Shown here in pieces: positions 1-10,700 of a stretch of DNA of 64,000 nucleotides. Positions within the stretch are counted from its first letter, which is position 1. Each line of letters begins with the position of its first letter. Made by a program: the position numbers and the translations under genes. Source of the stretch: Zingiber officinale (Eukaryota; Streptophyta; Magnoliopsida; Zingiberales; Zingiberaceae). The stretch is taken from the NCBI RefSeq assembly GCF_018446385.1, contig NC_055996.1, positions 13,131,317-13,195,316 of the forward strand. The letters are read 5' to 3'. The notes under the pieces are model-generated. The model saw only the letters and a list, made by a program, of their open reading frames with translations. It was not told the DNA's origin and ran no database searches.

Positions 1-169
1 TGCATGCTAGAACACGTTTCGTAAACATGCGTAGTTAAAAATTAAAATAATAATAATTCTTAATTATTATATCACATACATCACACATATACAAAGATAC
101 AACATGTTAGATATGATCGCATAATTAAAATTTTATGAAAAGTAAATGTATGCTAGGTATACCTGACGG

Positions 170-759
170 ATGATGTGTAGAAGATTCCATCAGATGATCC
201 GAGTGGGAAGGAAATGTCCGGAGAGAAGACCCAAGGATTCAGGGGGAGCAATTAAGGTAAAACAATTTATGTTACATGAAAAATTGTATGATTTAGATCC
301 TTATTGTTTGAATTGTACTATGAATCTAAAAATGCATGAAAATCCCACTTTACTTAACAAAACTAATTTAATTAATAAAAAATTAAATAATTCAAATATA
401 ATTAAAATTGATCAAATCAACTCAAACCTTAATCAAGACCCCGATTCAGTTAATCAAAGTTTATTTATTCAAGATAATTTGAACTTAAATCAAAATAATA
501 ATTATCTAGAATGAAATAACAATAAACATAATTTAACAAAAAAATTTAAATAAAAATAAGAAACTAAACTATAAATCAAAGTTTAGAAAATTAGAAAAAC
601 AAAATAATGTTTTGAAAAACAAAATTAATAAATTAGAAAACATTATTAATAATTTTATCAACTCACCAAATCTAGATTTAAGTTATAAATCAAAACCAAA
701 TCTAAAACAAAATCTCCACAAACCTAATTATAATCATGTATCTTTTAATTATGAAACTA

Positions 760-798
<39 letters not shown>

Positions 799-810
799 AA
801 TAACAAGAAC

Positions 811-862
<52 letters not shown>

Positions 863-920
863 CAATAATAACAAAAATAACAAAAACAATAAAATACAAT
901 TCAACAACAATAATTTAACT
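170..920 (+). pseudogene. Decayed gag C-terminal region of S1
   Basis: The 114-codon frame at 170-514 is Asn, Lys and Leu rich. It continues after stops into a coiled-coil-like stretch (about 600-720, KLENIINNF) and then an Asn homopolymer from an AAT repeat. The coiled-coil part resembles the tail of the gag-derived frame at 34673-35071 on the minus strand. No zinc knuckle survives. The assignment rests on position in the element and composition, so it is tentative. Confidence 0.4.
763..861. repeat. AAT trinucleotide microsatellite
   Basis: Two runs of AAT/AATAAT separated by AACAAAAATAACAAGAAC. On the minus strand this gives a spurious poly-Leu frame. Confidence 0.9.
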
Positions 921-1320
921 TATTTGAATTGTTTGACTTGCCATGATCATACATAGTTATCTGCCATGTCATGCATCTTCTCTTTATGGTTAGAATGGTT
1001 AGATTAAAAAGGTTTATCAAACCCTACAACATAGCACCAGAATGGATTGGGATGATAGTACATCAAGGAAACTTTGTCGAAGGCATGTCTAGGCTGAATA
1101 TGAAATTCTACCTGGTGCACTAGACATAGTGGATCTGACTGAAGCTACCCCAGTCAAACATGAGCTAGTTAGACCAAAATTTAGTATTAAATTTTTTGGG
1201 TGGGAACATTTTGGAAAGTCTTCACCATTGATACACAAGAAGGCCATATGCCTCGCCACTGAACTGAAAGCTTATCCTTAGAACGCCTGCTTGATTAACC
1301 CAAAGCTAAGTTTGAATCTA

Positions 1321-2280
1321 ACATGAGTTCAAAAACCTTTTTCAAAAATTCAAACTTGAATAATTTCAAACTTAATTAAATTAATTTCAAACTAAACTAA
1401 ATAGTTAAATAATTTCAAACTTAATCTTTTTAAAACTTAATTAAAATTATTTTAAAACTTAATTAAAATTATTCTAAAACTTATTTTAAAACTTAATTAA
1501 AAACTTATTTTAAAAATTAATTAAAATTATTTTAAAACTTAATTAAAATTATTCTAAAACTTATTTTAAAACTTAATTAAAAACTTAATTAAAAACTTAT
1601 TTTAAAAATTAATTAAAATTATTTAAAACTCTTTTTAAAACTTAATTAAAAATTATTTTAAAACTCTTTTTAAAACTTAATTAAAAATTATTTTAAAACT
1701 TATTTTAAAACTCAATTAAAAACTTAATTATTTTAAACTTAATTAAAAACTTAATTATTTTAAACTTAATTAAAAACTTAAAATTAATCAAAATTATTTT
1801 AAAACTTAATTAAAAACTTAAAATTAATAAAAAATTATTTTAAACTTAATTAAAAAAATTAAACTTAATTAAAATTATTTTAAAACTTAAAAATTATTTT
1901 TGAAACTTAATTAAAATATTTTAATGCTTAATTAAATTATTAAAAAAAACTTTAATAACTTTAAACAATAAATAAATTAATTTAACTTTAACCTTAAAAA
2001 TTAATTAATTAAACTTAAATAATCATACTCAATTGAAACTAACTTTTAAATTAAGTTTAAACCAATTATTAATCTAACAATCAACCTACAACCATAGCAA
2101 TTAAAATTAATTCTTAACCTAATTAATAATCATTGAATTATAAATTAATCCTTTATTAATTAGCTAATAACTTTAAAATCTCTAAACTAAACATTAATTC
2201 AAATAATGTTACCATTAATTAATCCTAATAATTCATTTTAACCCAAAATTAACTTAACATAATCAAAGTTAAACTAAAAT
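1321..2280. repeat. AT-rich low-complexity block of S1
   Basis: Hundreds of bases built from variants of AAAACTTAATTAAAATTATT. It is the same kind of block as 29600-30750, in opposite orientation. In both elements it lies between gag remnants and the segment that contains CATCTCAC. It codes for nothing visible. Confidence 0.85.
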
Positions 2281-2317
2281 TCAATTTAAGTTTCAACAAA
2301 CTCAAAATCAATAAAGT

Positions 2318-2973
2318 TGATCCTGTCCGAATCAGGAGTCAAGGGACGCTGGGCACGTGGTGCTTCCTGTGGAATCCTCGAATGCTCCGGTGAACCTGCA
2401 ACAGAACCGAGCCGGGAGGGGTGTCCCGGCGACGACCCTCCGACGCTCAAGTTAGGCGAGGGATAACAAAGAGGTGGTTCTCCAATTAAGATTTCGCATA
2501 CCTCCGGTGAAGAAATGGAGGCCTTATATAGACCTCTGGAGGAGACCTGAATGCTCCGGTCAAATCAACCACATACCTTTGACCATGTTCAAGTATGAGT
2601 TTATCAGAAGGATCATGCCCGAATATGGATCTGTCAGGGGAACGTCCTGAGACCATACTGCTACTGCGCCCACCTCCCCCTGATGTGACGTTGATGTGAC
2701 ATTAAGATCCTCCATCTCGCGATTTTGTGTACGGCCTAATCATCAGACATGCTCCTGCTAATATCCCAGATCCTGGGCCGAGCGCATGAGCCGATCGGCC
2801 ACCTTTTCACCCTCGCCCATATTTCTGCCGAGCGTACTCCCGCTCGGCTCTTCAATCTCCTTGCCCTGGCGTCGGAAACTTGAACCCATGAATGGGTTAC
2901 CCCTAGCTTCGCTCGGACATACCCAGATGCTCGGCTCGCTTAATCAGCCTACCCTTGGTCTACTGCCGGATCA
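2318..2973 (-). repeat. 3' LTR of the Tat element
   Basis: 656 bp, TG...CA ends within the short inverted repeat TGATCC/GGATCA. It carries a minus-strand TATA box (CTATATAAGG, 2523-2532). Compared with the partner at 12880-13535 I count six single-base differences, all transitions, and no indels. Confidence 0.95.
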
Positions 2974-2987
2974 CTTGCCTTCCCTTC
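2974..2987 (-). other. Polypurine tract of the Tat element
   Basis: On the minus strand GAAGGGAAGGCAAG directly abuts the 3' LTR. This is the expected site of plus-strand DNA priming. Confidence 0.7.
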
Positions 2988-3369
2988 AAGTCTAGTCGAA
3001 GGAGGCAGTAAGTCCGACTGACTGGACTGCATGTCCGAGCGGGCGTTCGTCGCCTATAATATTCTTTGAGCCATTCGGTCCTTGTGCCAGGTTAGGCCGT
3101 TCGGCTATTCAATTGAGATGCTTTGTCGTTCCAGATAAATGTCTATTCGCCTGAATCTCCCGAAAATCGCGCAAATCTTTCTCATTAAGTCACAGCATGC
3201 GCGGTATGACGCGCATTAATTGCACTTGGTGACAGAGCGCCACGTGTCGATCCTTGTGTGGCGGCGACGTCACTCACGATGGGATGCGCCCGTTTGAAAT
3301 GGACGGCCCGATGGCGTCCCCGTTTCTCGTGACCTGGATCGGACGGTGGAGGCTGACTTGCCTTGGCAG

Positions 3370-3375
3370 TATAAA
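3370..3375 (+). promoter_or_regulatory. TATA box of the antisense gene in the Tat element
   Basis: CAGTATAAAGCC lies about 240 bp upstream of the ATG at 3615, on the strand opposite to the retrotransposon transcript. A pyrimidine-rich leader follows (3385-3610). This fits an independent promoter for the antisense gene; promoter use is inferred. Confidence 0.55.
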
Positions 3376-3614
3376 GCCTCCTTCTCCTTCCTTTGCCGCA
3401 CGCTGGCTCGCGTGTTGCCTCCTGTTCCATTCCCTTGCTGCGACCTCCGGCGATCTAGTGTCCGGGTTTAGGCGGCGATCCCCTCATCGGCGATTCTTCC
3501 GACCTCTTTCCTTCCCCGTGAGTCCTCTACCTTCACTTATTAGGTTTTTCCTGCTCTTTTCGCCCCTTTCCTTCCCCTTTCTTCAATTTCTCGCCATTCT
3601 TTCGCCTTTCTGAG

Positions 3615-5782
3615 ATGGCAAGCTCCTCCGAACCCGCTGGTAGAGTTCTGGGCCCTTGGTACTTGACCATGGAGAGCCGATTTGATGAGGAGCACGCCCG
3701 GCGCCTCGTTCGGACATATGAGCTTCCTGATGACCACGAAATAATCATAGCCGACCCGACCGATCGGCCACATGACCCGCCGACCGGCTCTATTTGTTTC
3801 TTTTTGGACCAATTCCAGGGCGGCCTCAGATTTCCCACTCATTCCTTCATTTTGGAAGTTTGCAACTACTTCCGCATCCCGCTCGACCAGCTTGTGCCGA
3901 ATTCCTTTAGGTTGCTGAGCGGGATGGTCGTCCTCTTTAAGTTGCACAGCATTCCTCTCGACCCTAAGATATTCCATTTCTTCTTCTACCCCAAACAATC
4001 AGAACCGGGCACTTTTATCTTCCAAAGCAGAATAGGCTTTAAGTTTTTTGATAACATGCCGACCTCCAACAAGCATTGGAAGGAGTTTTTCTTTTATATT
4101 CGACTTCCCGAGCGGCCAGCATTCCGAACCAAATGGCAAACTGCTGTGCCGACCCAGCCAGAGCTCGGCAAATTCAGAAGCAACCCGGCCTACCTTCATG
4201 CGGCCAACTGGTTATCTGGTCAACGGTACAAAATCGACCAGCTGCTGCTCAAAGGGGTCTTGTACATTTTTGGGTTGTCTCCCGTTCGGGCCAATCTCCC
4301 ATACCGCATGGGTAAGGATTCTTCATTCCCTTCGCCTTTTTTGTCTAACTGATTTTAATTTTTTCCCCTGCAGCTGAAGTCATGTGGCGCTCTAAGGCTA
4401 CTGCTCATTTGAAACTGAAGTCCAATGAGATTGAAGCGGCCACCAAAAAGGAGCTCGCCGAGCGGGGTCTCATCCCTAGCCGCCCGGCAGATACTGGAGA
4501 GGGGGGGGCACAGTCTGCTCCTGAAACAGAAGCTGACCCATCCGCTTCAACGGAGGTTGAAGCGGAAATTGATCCTGTTTCCTCGGCTCCCGCCGAGCTA
4601 GGCGTTCCGCATGTCGAGGATCCCCCATTGGAGGTTCGGCGAAAACGCCGACGAGACCCGAACCCTCCGCCGACCCGAGAGGAAGAACCACAGGCGCCGA
4701 TCGGCGTTACTTCGCCTGACCGGACTCCATCGCAGATCGGGACCCCTATGGCTTCGCAATCGGCACAGCTTTCCGGTTCTCCTCCCCGGACTCGTCGTCG
4801 CCTGCGACGGTTCGGCGAAACTTCCACTATAGGGGAGTCTTCGGGCCAGGCTACTGCAGCTGCAGAAGCGGCGTCCGGCCATCCAACCATCAAGACCACC
4901 CTCCGATTCCCATCGGAGGAATATTTGCTATCCGCCGATCGGCCGTCGAGCCCTGTCCACGAAATAACCTTGACGGGTCCGCTCGCCAAGCTCTTCGAGG
5001 ACGCCCAGATTCAGGCGGCCCTCATGACGCCCAAGCAGCTCGGCGATAATAATATGCAGCAGGCGACTCAGGTAAACCCATCTTCATTCCCGTGTCATGC
5101 TATTGTTTGATTCCTGATATTATTATTTCCCTTACAGCGCTGGGCTGAACAAATTGCCACTAGCCGTCGGCTAGCCGAGTTAGAGGGCCTTCTGAAAAAA
5201 CTTCAAGTGTCGGAAGGTTCCACGGCCGAGCGGGAGAAACAAATCCTCGAGGCCGAACAGAAAAAGGCTGCCGACCTGGCTAATGAGGTGGTCAGGCTAG
5301 AGGCCTTGGTGAAGAAGCGCGACAAAGAGGTGAAGCGCGCTGGTAGCCGGAAGAGGCAGGCGATCGCTGACCTGGACAAAATGAAAGTGGATGTCCGTGC
5401 GCTAGGTCAGCAATCCAAGGATCTGGAGGCCCAGCTGAACGCCGAACAGGAGGTCCGTTCGGCCGAACGCACAAAGGCTGAAGCAAACTTGAAGGCCCTC
5501 CAAGATTCTTTAACTGGCTCCCGGGCGGTCCTCAAAAAATATAAGGAGGAAGAACCGAGTCGCCTGGCTGCAGCGCGCCAAGAATACCTTCAGTCGGAGA
5601 GGTTCGGTGTAAAGTTTGGTGGCCACGTCTCTTCTACTTTCGCCGAGGCGGTCAAGGTCACCGTGGCGTATCTGAAGAAGAGCGGCCACCTTCCTGAAGG
5701 CATGCATATTCCCGCCTCCGACCTGACGGCCATGCTTGATGATATCCCCGATGCTTTCTTTAATTTTGAGGATCCGGAGTGA
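3615..5782 (+). CDS. Antisense ORF protein of a Tat retrotransposon (putative gypsy-type transposon domain)
   Basis: Proposed exons are 3615-4311, 4374-5071 and 5138-5782. The introns are 62 and 66 nt with GTAAGG...CCTGCAG and GTAAAC...CTTACAG ends. The sum is 2040 nt, an exact multiple of three, giving 679 residues. The N-terminal part (about residues 55-230, with PTHSFILEVCNYFRIPLDQL and the Trp/Phe-rich stretch KHWKEFFFYIRLPE) looks like the family called putative gypsy type transposon or Transposase_28. The middle is Pro, Arg and Ser rich. The last 180 residues are a Lys/Glu/Ala coiled coil. Function is unknown; such ORFs are recurrent extra genes of Tat elements. It lies antisense to gag-pol, between pol and the 3' LTR, and has its own upstream TATA box. 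No stop or frameshift breaks the spliced frame. Confidence 0.8.
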
Positions 5783-6153
5783 TGTGCTTCATTCAAGCAC
5801 TCTTTGTATTTCATCCGCTTGGCGGATGTAAAATTTTTGTAATTGCCGCTCGGCGCAACTGCCTTTGTTAAAATTGTTTACCCTTTATTGCCTTTGTATT
5901 TTTGGTGCTTGTTCGTAGAATCAGTTAAGCTCTACTCGTTTAAATCGCTTAGAGGATTCATACTGCTCGCATTCAGCGAATGCCAAGTGTTGGCAAACTG
6001 ATGGCCGGTCGGAGCGGCTCTCGATGTTTTAACGACAGTTTGTCGGTCTCAAGTGAGACTACACTCCCGACGGCACGGGGTCTTCCCATCGAGCGTTTGG
6101 CTCGGTCCACATACTCCCGGTCGAGCGGCACGGGGTCTTCCCATCGTCAGCTC

Positions 6154-6155
<2 letters not shown>

Positions 6156-6189
<34 letters not shown>
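6156..6189. repeat. 34-base T homopolymer
   Basis: An uninterrupted T run inside the repeat zone; on the retrotransposon transcript it would be poly-A. Length is likely to vary and to be error-prone in sequencing. Confidence 0.9.
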
Positions 6190-6191
<2 letters not shown>

Positions 6192-6411
6192 CCGGTCGGC
6201 GCGGCTCGGCGGTTTAACGTCTGGGCTAGACGATCTTCCAGCTGGAGTTTTTATTGTCGCAGGTTCGACTCTACGGTTTAACGTCTGGGCTAGACGACCC
6301 TGAGGACTAATTCAAACCCGGCCGATCGGCTCGGGGGCTTTTGGTGATTACTCGACCCCGAACGGGGGAGATAGGACATATTAGGTTGGTCCGTGCAGAG
6401 ATCTTCAGCTC

Positions 6412-7000
6412 GGGAGGTTTATAGTCGCCGGTCCGACTGCGTCCCGACTCTTGGTCGATCGCCCGGAGGTTTATAGTCGCCGGTCCGACTGCGTCCCGAC
6501 TCTTGGTCGATCGCCCGGTCCGACTGCGTCCCGACTCTTGGTCGATCGCCCGGAGGTTTATAGTCGCCGGTCCGACTGCGTCCCGACTCTTGGTCGATCG
6601 CCCGGAGGTTTATAGTCGCCGGTCCGACTGCGTCCCGACTCTTGGTCGATCGCCCGGAGGTTTATAGTCGCCGGTCCGACTGCGTCCCGACTCTTGGTCG
6701 ATCGCCCGGAGGTTTATAGTCGCCGGTCCGACTGCGTCCCGACTCTTGGTCGATCGCCCGGAGGTTTATAGTCGCCGGTCCGACTGCGTCCCGACTCTTG
6801 GTCGATCGCCCGGAGGTTTATAGTCGCCGGTCCGACTGCGTCCCGACTCTTGGTCGGTCGCCCGGAGGTTTATGGTCGCCGGTCCGACTGCGTCCCGACT
6901 CTTGGTCGATCGCCCGGAGGTTTATAGTCGCCGGTCCGACTGCGTCCCGACTCTTGGTCGATCGCCCGGAGGTTTATAGTCGCCGGTCCGACTCTCGATT
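6412..7000. repeat. 52-bp tandem array, 11 units plus a partial one
   Basis: Units begin GGAGGTTTATAGTCGCCGG and contain GTCCGACTGCGTCCCGACTC. Starts are at 6412, 6464, 6552, 6604, 6656, 6708, 6760, 6812, 6864, 6916 and 6968. A 36-bp partial unit sits between the second and third. Copies are almost identical; the unit starting 6812 has GGTCGGTC for GGTCGATC. Confidence 0.95.
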
Positions 7001-7040
7001 TTTAACGACGGTGCTCGTCGGTCTCCAAGTGAGATATATA

Positions 7041-7364
7041 CCCGGCCGAACGGCTCGGGCCTTCACATCGAGCGTTGGGCTCGGATACCATATACCCGGC
7101 CGAACGGCTCGGGCCTTCACATCGAGCGTTGGGCTCGGATACCATATACCCGGCCGAACGGCTCGGGCCTTCACATCGAGCGTTGGGCTCGGATACCATA
7201 TACCCGGCCGAACGGCTCGGGCCTTCACATCGAGCGTTGGGCTCGGATACCATATACCCGGCCGAACGGCTCGGGCCTTCACATCGAGCGTTGGGCTCGG
7301 ATACCATATACCCGGCCGAACGGCTCGGGCCTTCACATCGAGCGCTGGGCTCGGATATAATCCT
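7041..7364. repeat. 54-bp tandem array, six units
   Basis: Units begin CCCGGCCGAACGGCTCGGG and start at 7041, 7095, 7149, 7203, 7257 and 7311. Copies are almost identical; the last has GCGCTGGG for GCGTTGGG. Because 54 is divisible by three, the array is open as an 18-residue peptide repeat in several frames on both strands. I treat these as artefacts. Confidence 0.95.
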
Positions 7365-7755
7365 CCCCGAGGTAGTCTCGGCTATAATGTACCAGGCCGA
7401 GCGGCTCAGGCCTTTGCTCCTAGGCAATAACCTCCCTCTATCATCCTGAACAGCGCAGGGTTTTGGTTTCTCATCCTGCCATAATAGTATGCAGCCCGTC
7501 CGAACGGCTCGGGGTCTTCGTGATACCCTCCCCGGTCGAACGGCTCGAGGATATTTACGATAATCTTGTCCTAACCGAATGGTTGAGGTCTCAGATTTCA
7601 AGCGTGTAGCTCGTCTCCCATACGCAGCCCGGCCAAACGGCTCGGGGTCTTCGAGTCTTGATGATCTGGTCTTATTTTTGCTCTGACTTTTCATTTCTGC
7701 ATTTTCAATAATCAGTCGAAAAATGTACACGTGGTGGTTTACAGTGATACCCCTT

Positions 7756-10700
7756 TCACCCCGCCCGGTAAGGCTGGAGGTGGTTCGCGCTCCACGGCCT
7801 ATCTAGTTGTCGACCGCCTTCATCCTCCAGGTAATACGCGCCCGAGCGGAGCTTTTCGATGATTTTAAAAGGACCTGCCCATGGAGCCTCCAGCTTACCG
7901 ACTTCGCCGACCGGCTTGACCTTTTTCCAGACAAGATCGCCGACTTGGAATGATCTGGGAATGACGCGTCGGTTGTAGTTTTGTTTCATCCTCTGGCGAT
8001 ATGCCATCAGCCGAACTGACGCCTTTGCCCTTTCCTCTTCGACCAAATCCAGCTCCATGTTTCTCAGCTCGGCGTTGCCCTCATCATAGCATTGGATTCG
8101 AGCGGATTCAACGCCGACTTCAACCGGGATGACGGCCTCACCGCCATATACCAAATGGAACGGTGTGACTCCCGTCCCTTCTTTTGGCGTCGTCCGGATG
8201 GCCCACAAGACGCTCGGCACTTCATCTGGCCAACTTCCTCCCAAATGATCGAGCCGAGCGCGCAGAATACGAAGGATTTCCCGGTTGGCGACTTCAGCTT
8301 GACCATTGCTCTGAGGATAGGCCACGGATGTGAAATGTTGCTCAATGCCGTAGCTATTGCACCAATCTTCTAACATTTTCCCTGTGAACTGCCGCCCGTT
8401 GTCAGACACTAGTCGGCGAGGGATGCCGAACCGACAAATGATGTGTTGCCAGATGAATTTTTTCACCATTTGTTCCGTAATCTTTGCGAGCGGCTCGGCC
8501 TCCACCCACTTGGAGAAGTAATCTACCGCCACTAGTAAAAATTTCCTCTGCCCGGTCGCCATCGGCAATGGACCTACAATATCCATTCCCCACTGATCGA
8601 ACGGACATGAGATGGTTGATGCCTTCATCTCCTCTGCCGGTCGGTGGGAGAAGTTGTGATACTTCTGGCATGAAAGGCAGATAGATACTGTCCGAGCGGC
8701 GTCTGCTTGTAATGTTGGCCAAAAGTACCCGGCCAAGAGGATCTTCTTGGCTAACGAGCGCCCGCCCGGATGACCGCCGCATGATCCTTGGTGTACTTCC
8801 TGAAGGATGTACGCCGAGTCTTCTGAGCTCACACATTTCAACAAAGGGCGCGAGAAAGCTTTCTTGTACAGTTGATCTCCGATGAGTGTAAACCGACCGG
8901 CCCTCCTCCTGAGAAGCTGGGCTTCATCCCGATCGGCAGGTGTTTTTCCCGAACGGAGGAACTCCATGATGGATGTCCTCCAGTCGTCTGGAAATGAGAG
9001 CCCTTCCATCCGATCGACGTGCGCCACCAGCAGCGTTTTTTCAATTGGCTGTTGAATGGCGATCGGCGTTATTGAGCTCGCGAGTTTGGCTAATTCATCG
9101 GCCGCCTGGTTCTCCGTTCGGGGAATCTTCTGAATAAGCACTTCTCGAAAAGTAGCTTTGAGTTTTTCAAAGGCTTCAGCGTAGAGCTTAAGCCGAACGC
9201 TATTGATTTCAAAGGTGCCAGAAAGTTGTTGAGCGGCCAACTGTGAATCGGAATAGAGAATCACCCGACCGGCTCCCACATGCCGTGCTGCCTGTAATCC
9301 GGCTATAATAGCCTCGTACTCTGCTTCATTGTTGGTGGCCTTGTAGTCCAGCCGGACTGATAGGTGCATCTTTTCTTCTTGCGGTGAGATGAGCAATATC
9401 CCAATCCCACTTCCGAGCCGAGTGGAAGACCCATCCACATATATCCTCCATAGAGCTTCCAGTTCTGGCCTCTGTACCTCGGTCACAAAATCAGCCAAGG
9501 ATTGGGCTTTAATCGCCGGGCGGGGCTGATACTGGATATCAAATTCGCTTAATTCTGTTGTCCACTTGATAAGCCGTCCGGACGCTTCTGGATTCAACAG
9601 GACTCTTCCGAGTGGACTGTTCGTCCGGACAATGATTGTGTGGGCTAAGAAATACGGTCGAAGGCGCCGAGCGGCTAGAACCAGAGCAAAGGCCAACTTC
9701 TCGAGCCCGGTGTAGCGAGATTCAGCATCTTTCAAAATATGGCTCAGAAAATACACCGGCTGCTCTTCGTCACTTGCCCTCACAAGTGCTGAACCTACAG
9801 CATGCTCAGTTGATGACAGATACATATACAGTGATTCCCCGCCTATCGGCTTGGCAAGTATAGGCAGGGAATTTAGGTATGTCTTCAACTCTTCAAATGC
9901 TTGGTCACACTCCTCATCCCACTGGAACTTAGTAGCTTTTCGCAGGATCTTGAAGAAAGGCAGGCTCCGATCGGCGGTTCTAGAGATGAATCTGGATAAC
10001 GCAATTATCCGACCGGTCAACCTTTGCACTTCTCTTGTATTTCTTGGGGGCGGCATGTCTTGCAGGGCTTTCATCTTGTTGGGATTTGCTTCGATTCCCC
10101 GCTCAGTCACTATATACCCCAAGAAACGCCCTCCTTTAGCTCCGAACAGGCATTTCTGGGGATTTAGCTTGACTCCATATTTGCGCAGTGTTCGGAAGGT
10201 TTCTTCCATATCTTTGAAAAGATCAGCCGCCCGAACGGATTTGATAAGGATGTCGTCCACATAAACTTCTAGATTCCGCCCAATTTGCTCCTTGAACACC
10301 TTGTTCATCAAGCGTTGATAGGTGGCCCCGGCATTCTTCAATCCGAACGGCATCACATTGTAGCAATATGTGCCGTCAGCCGTTATAAAGCTTACTTTTT
10401 CTTGATCTTCCCGGGCGAGCGGCACTTGATGATACCCTTGGTATGCATCAAGCATGCAAATTAATTCCCGAGAGTCCACCGGTGATCTATCCGGAGGATA
10501 AAATCCTTGGGCATGCTTTGTTCGGTCTCGAAAGTCGATGCACCCTCCACTTGCCGCCCTTGAGACCAAGACTACGTTGGCCGGCCAACTGAACCTCGCG
10601 TATGTGGCCCTTAGAAGTTTTTCTACTCCGCCCGGATAATGGTATTCGCTCGCCAAGTCCTTTTTCTGCTTCATCGCCGAGCGTCCGCGGACATGCAATT

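Larger units (their letters stand above)
1..2317 (+). mobile_element. Left part of SIRE-type copia element S1 (gag tail and AT-rich region)
   Basis: This stretch reads as the interior of a decayed Ty1/copia SIRE (Maximus) type element on the plus strand. About 1040-1300 aligns by eye with the reverse complement of 30880-31140 in the gag-only element further right, sharing phrases such as GGATGATAGTAC and GCATGTCTAG. It starts before the window, so its 5' LTR is not seen. The Tat element is inserted at 2317/2318, and the same element resumes at 13541. No intact coding region remains. Positions 1-169 hold nothing I recognise. Confidence 0.65.
5783..7740. other. Non-coding repeat-rich zone between antisense gene and pol
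   Basis: About 2 kb without a believable gene. Besides the two ordered arrays listed separately, it contains diverged single copies of the 54-bp unit at about 6060-6160 and 7385-7650 (phrases like GAACGGCTCGGGGTCTTC). The open frames here, on both strands, are by-products of repeat periods and high GC. Confidence 0.7.

Noticed and set aside
702-918. Leu-rich and Asn-rich short frames on both strands
   Set aside because: They are translations of the AAT microsatellite, with no other protein features.
4405-4989. 194-codon minus-strand frame opposite exon 2 of the antisense gene
   Set aside because: High GC and Arg/Ser/Gly composition; it is the complement of a better-supported, spliced coding exon.
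6412-7364. CRISPR-like direct repeats
   Set aside because: Units are adjacent without unique spacers, and the DNA is a plant retrotransposon.
6798-7730. Long frames of repeated 18-residue peptides on both strands
   Set aside because: The 54-bp period is a multiple of three, so all frames without a stop stay open. Several overlapping frames on both strands look equally good, so none is likely to be real.
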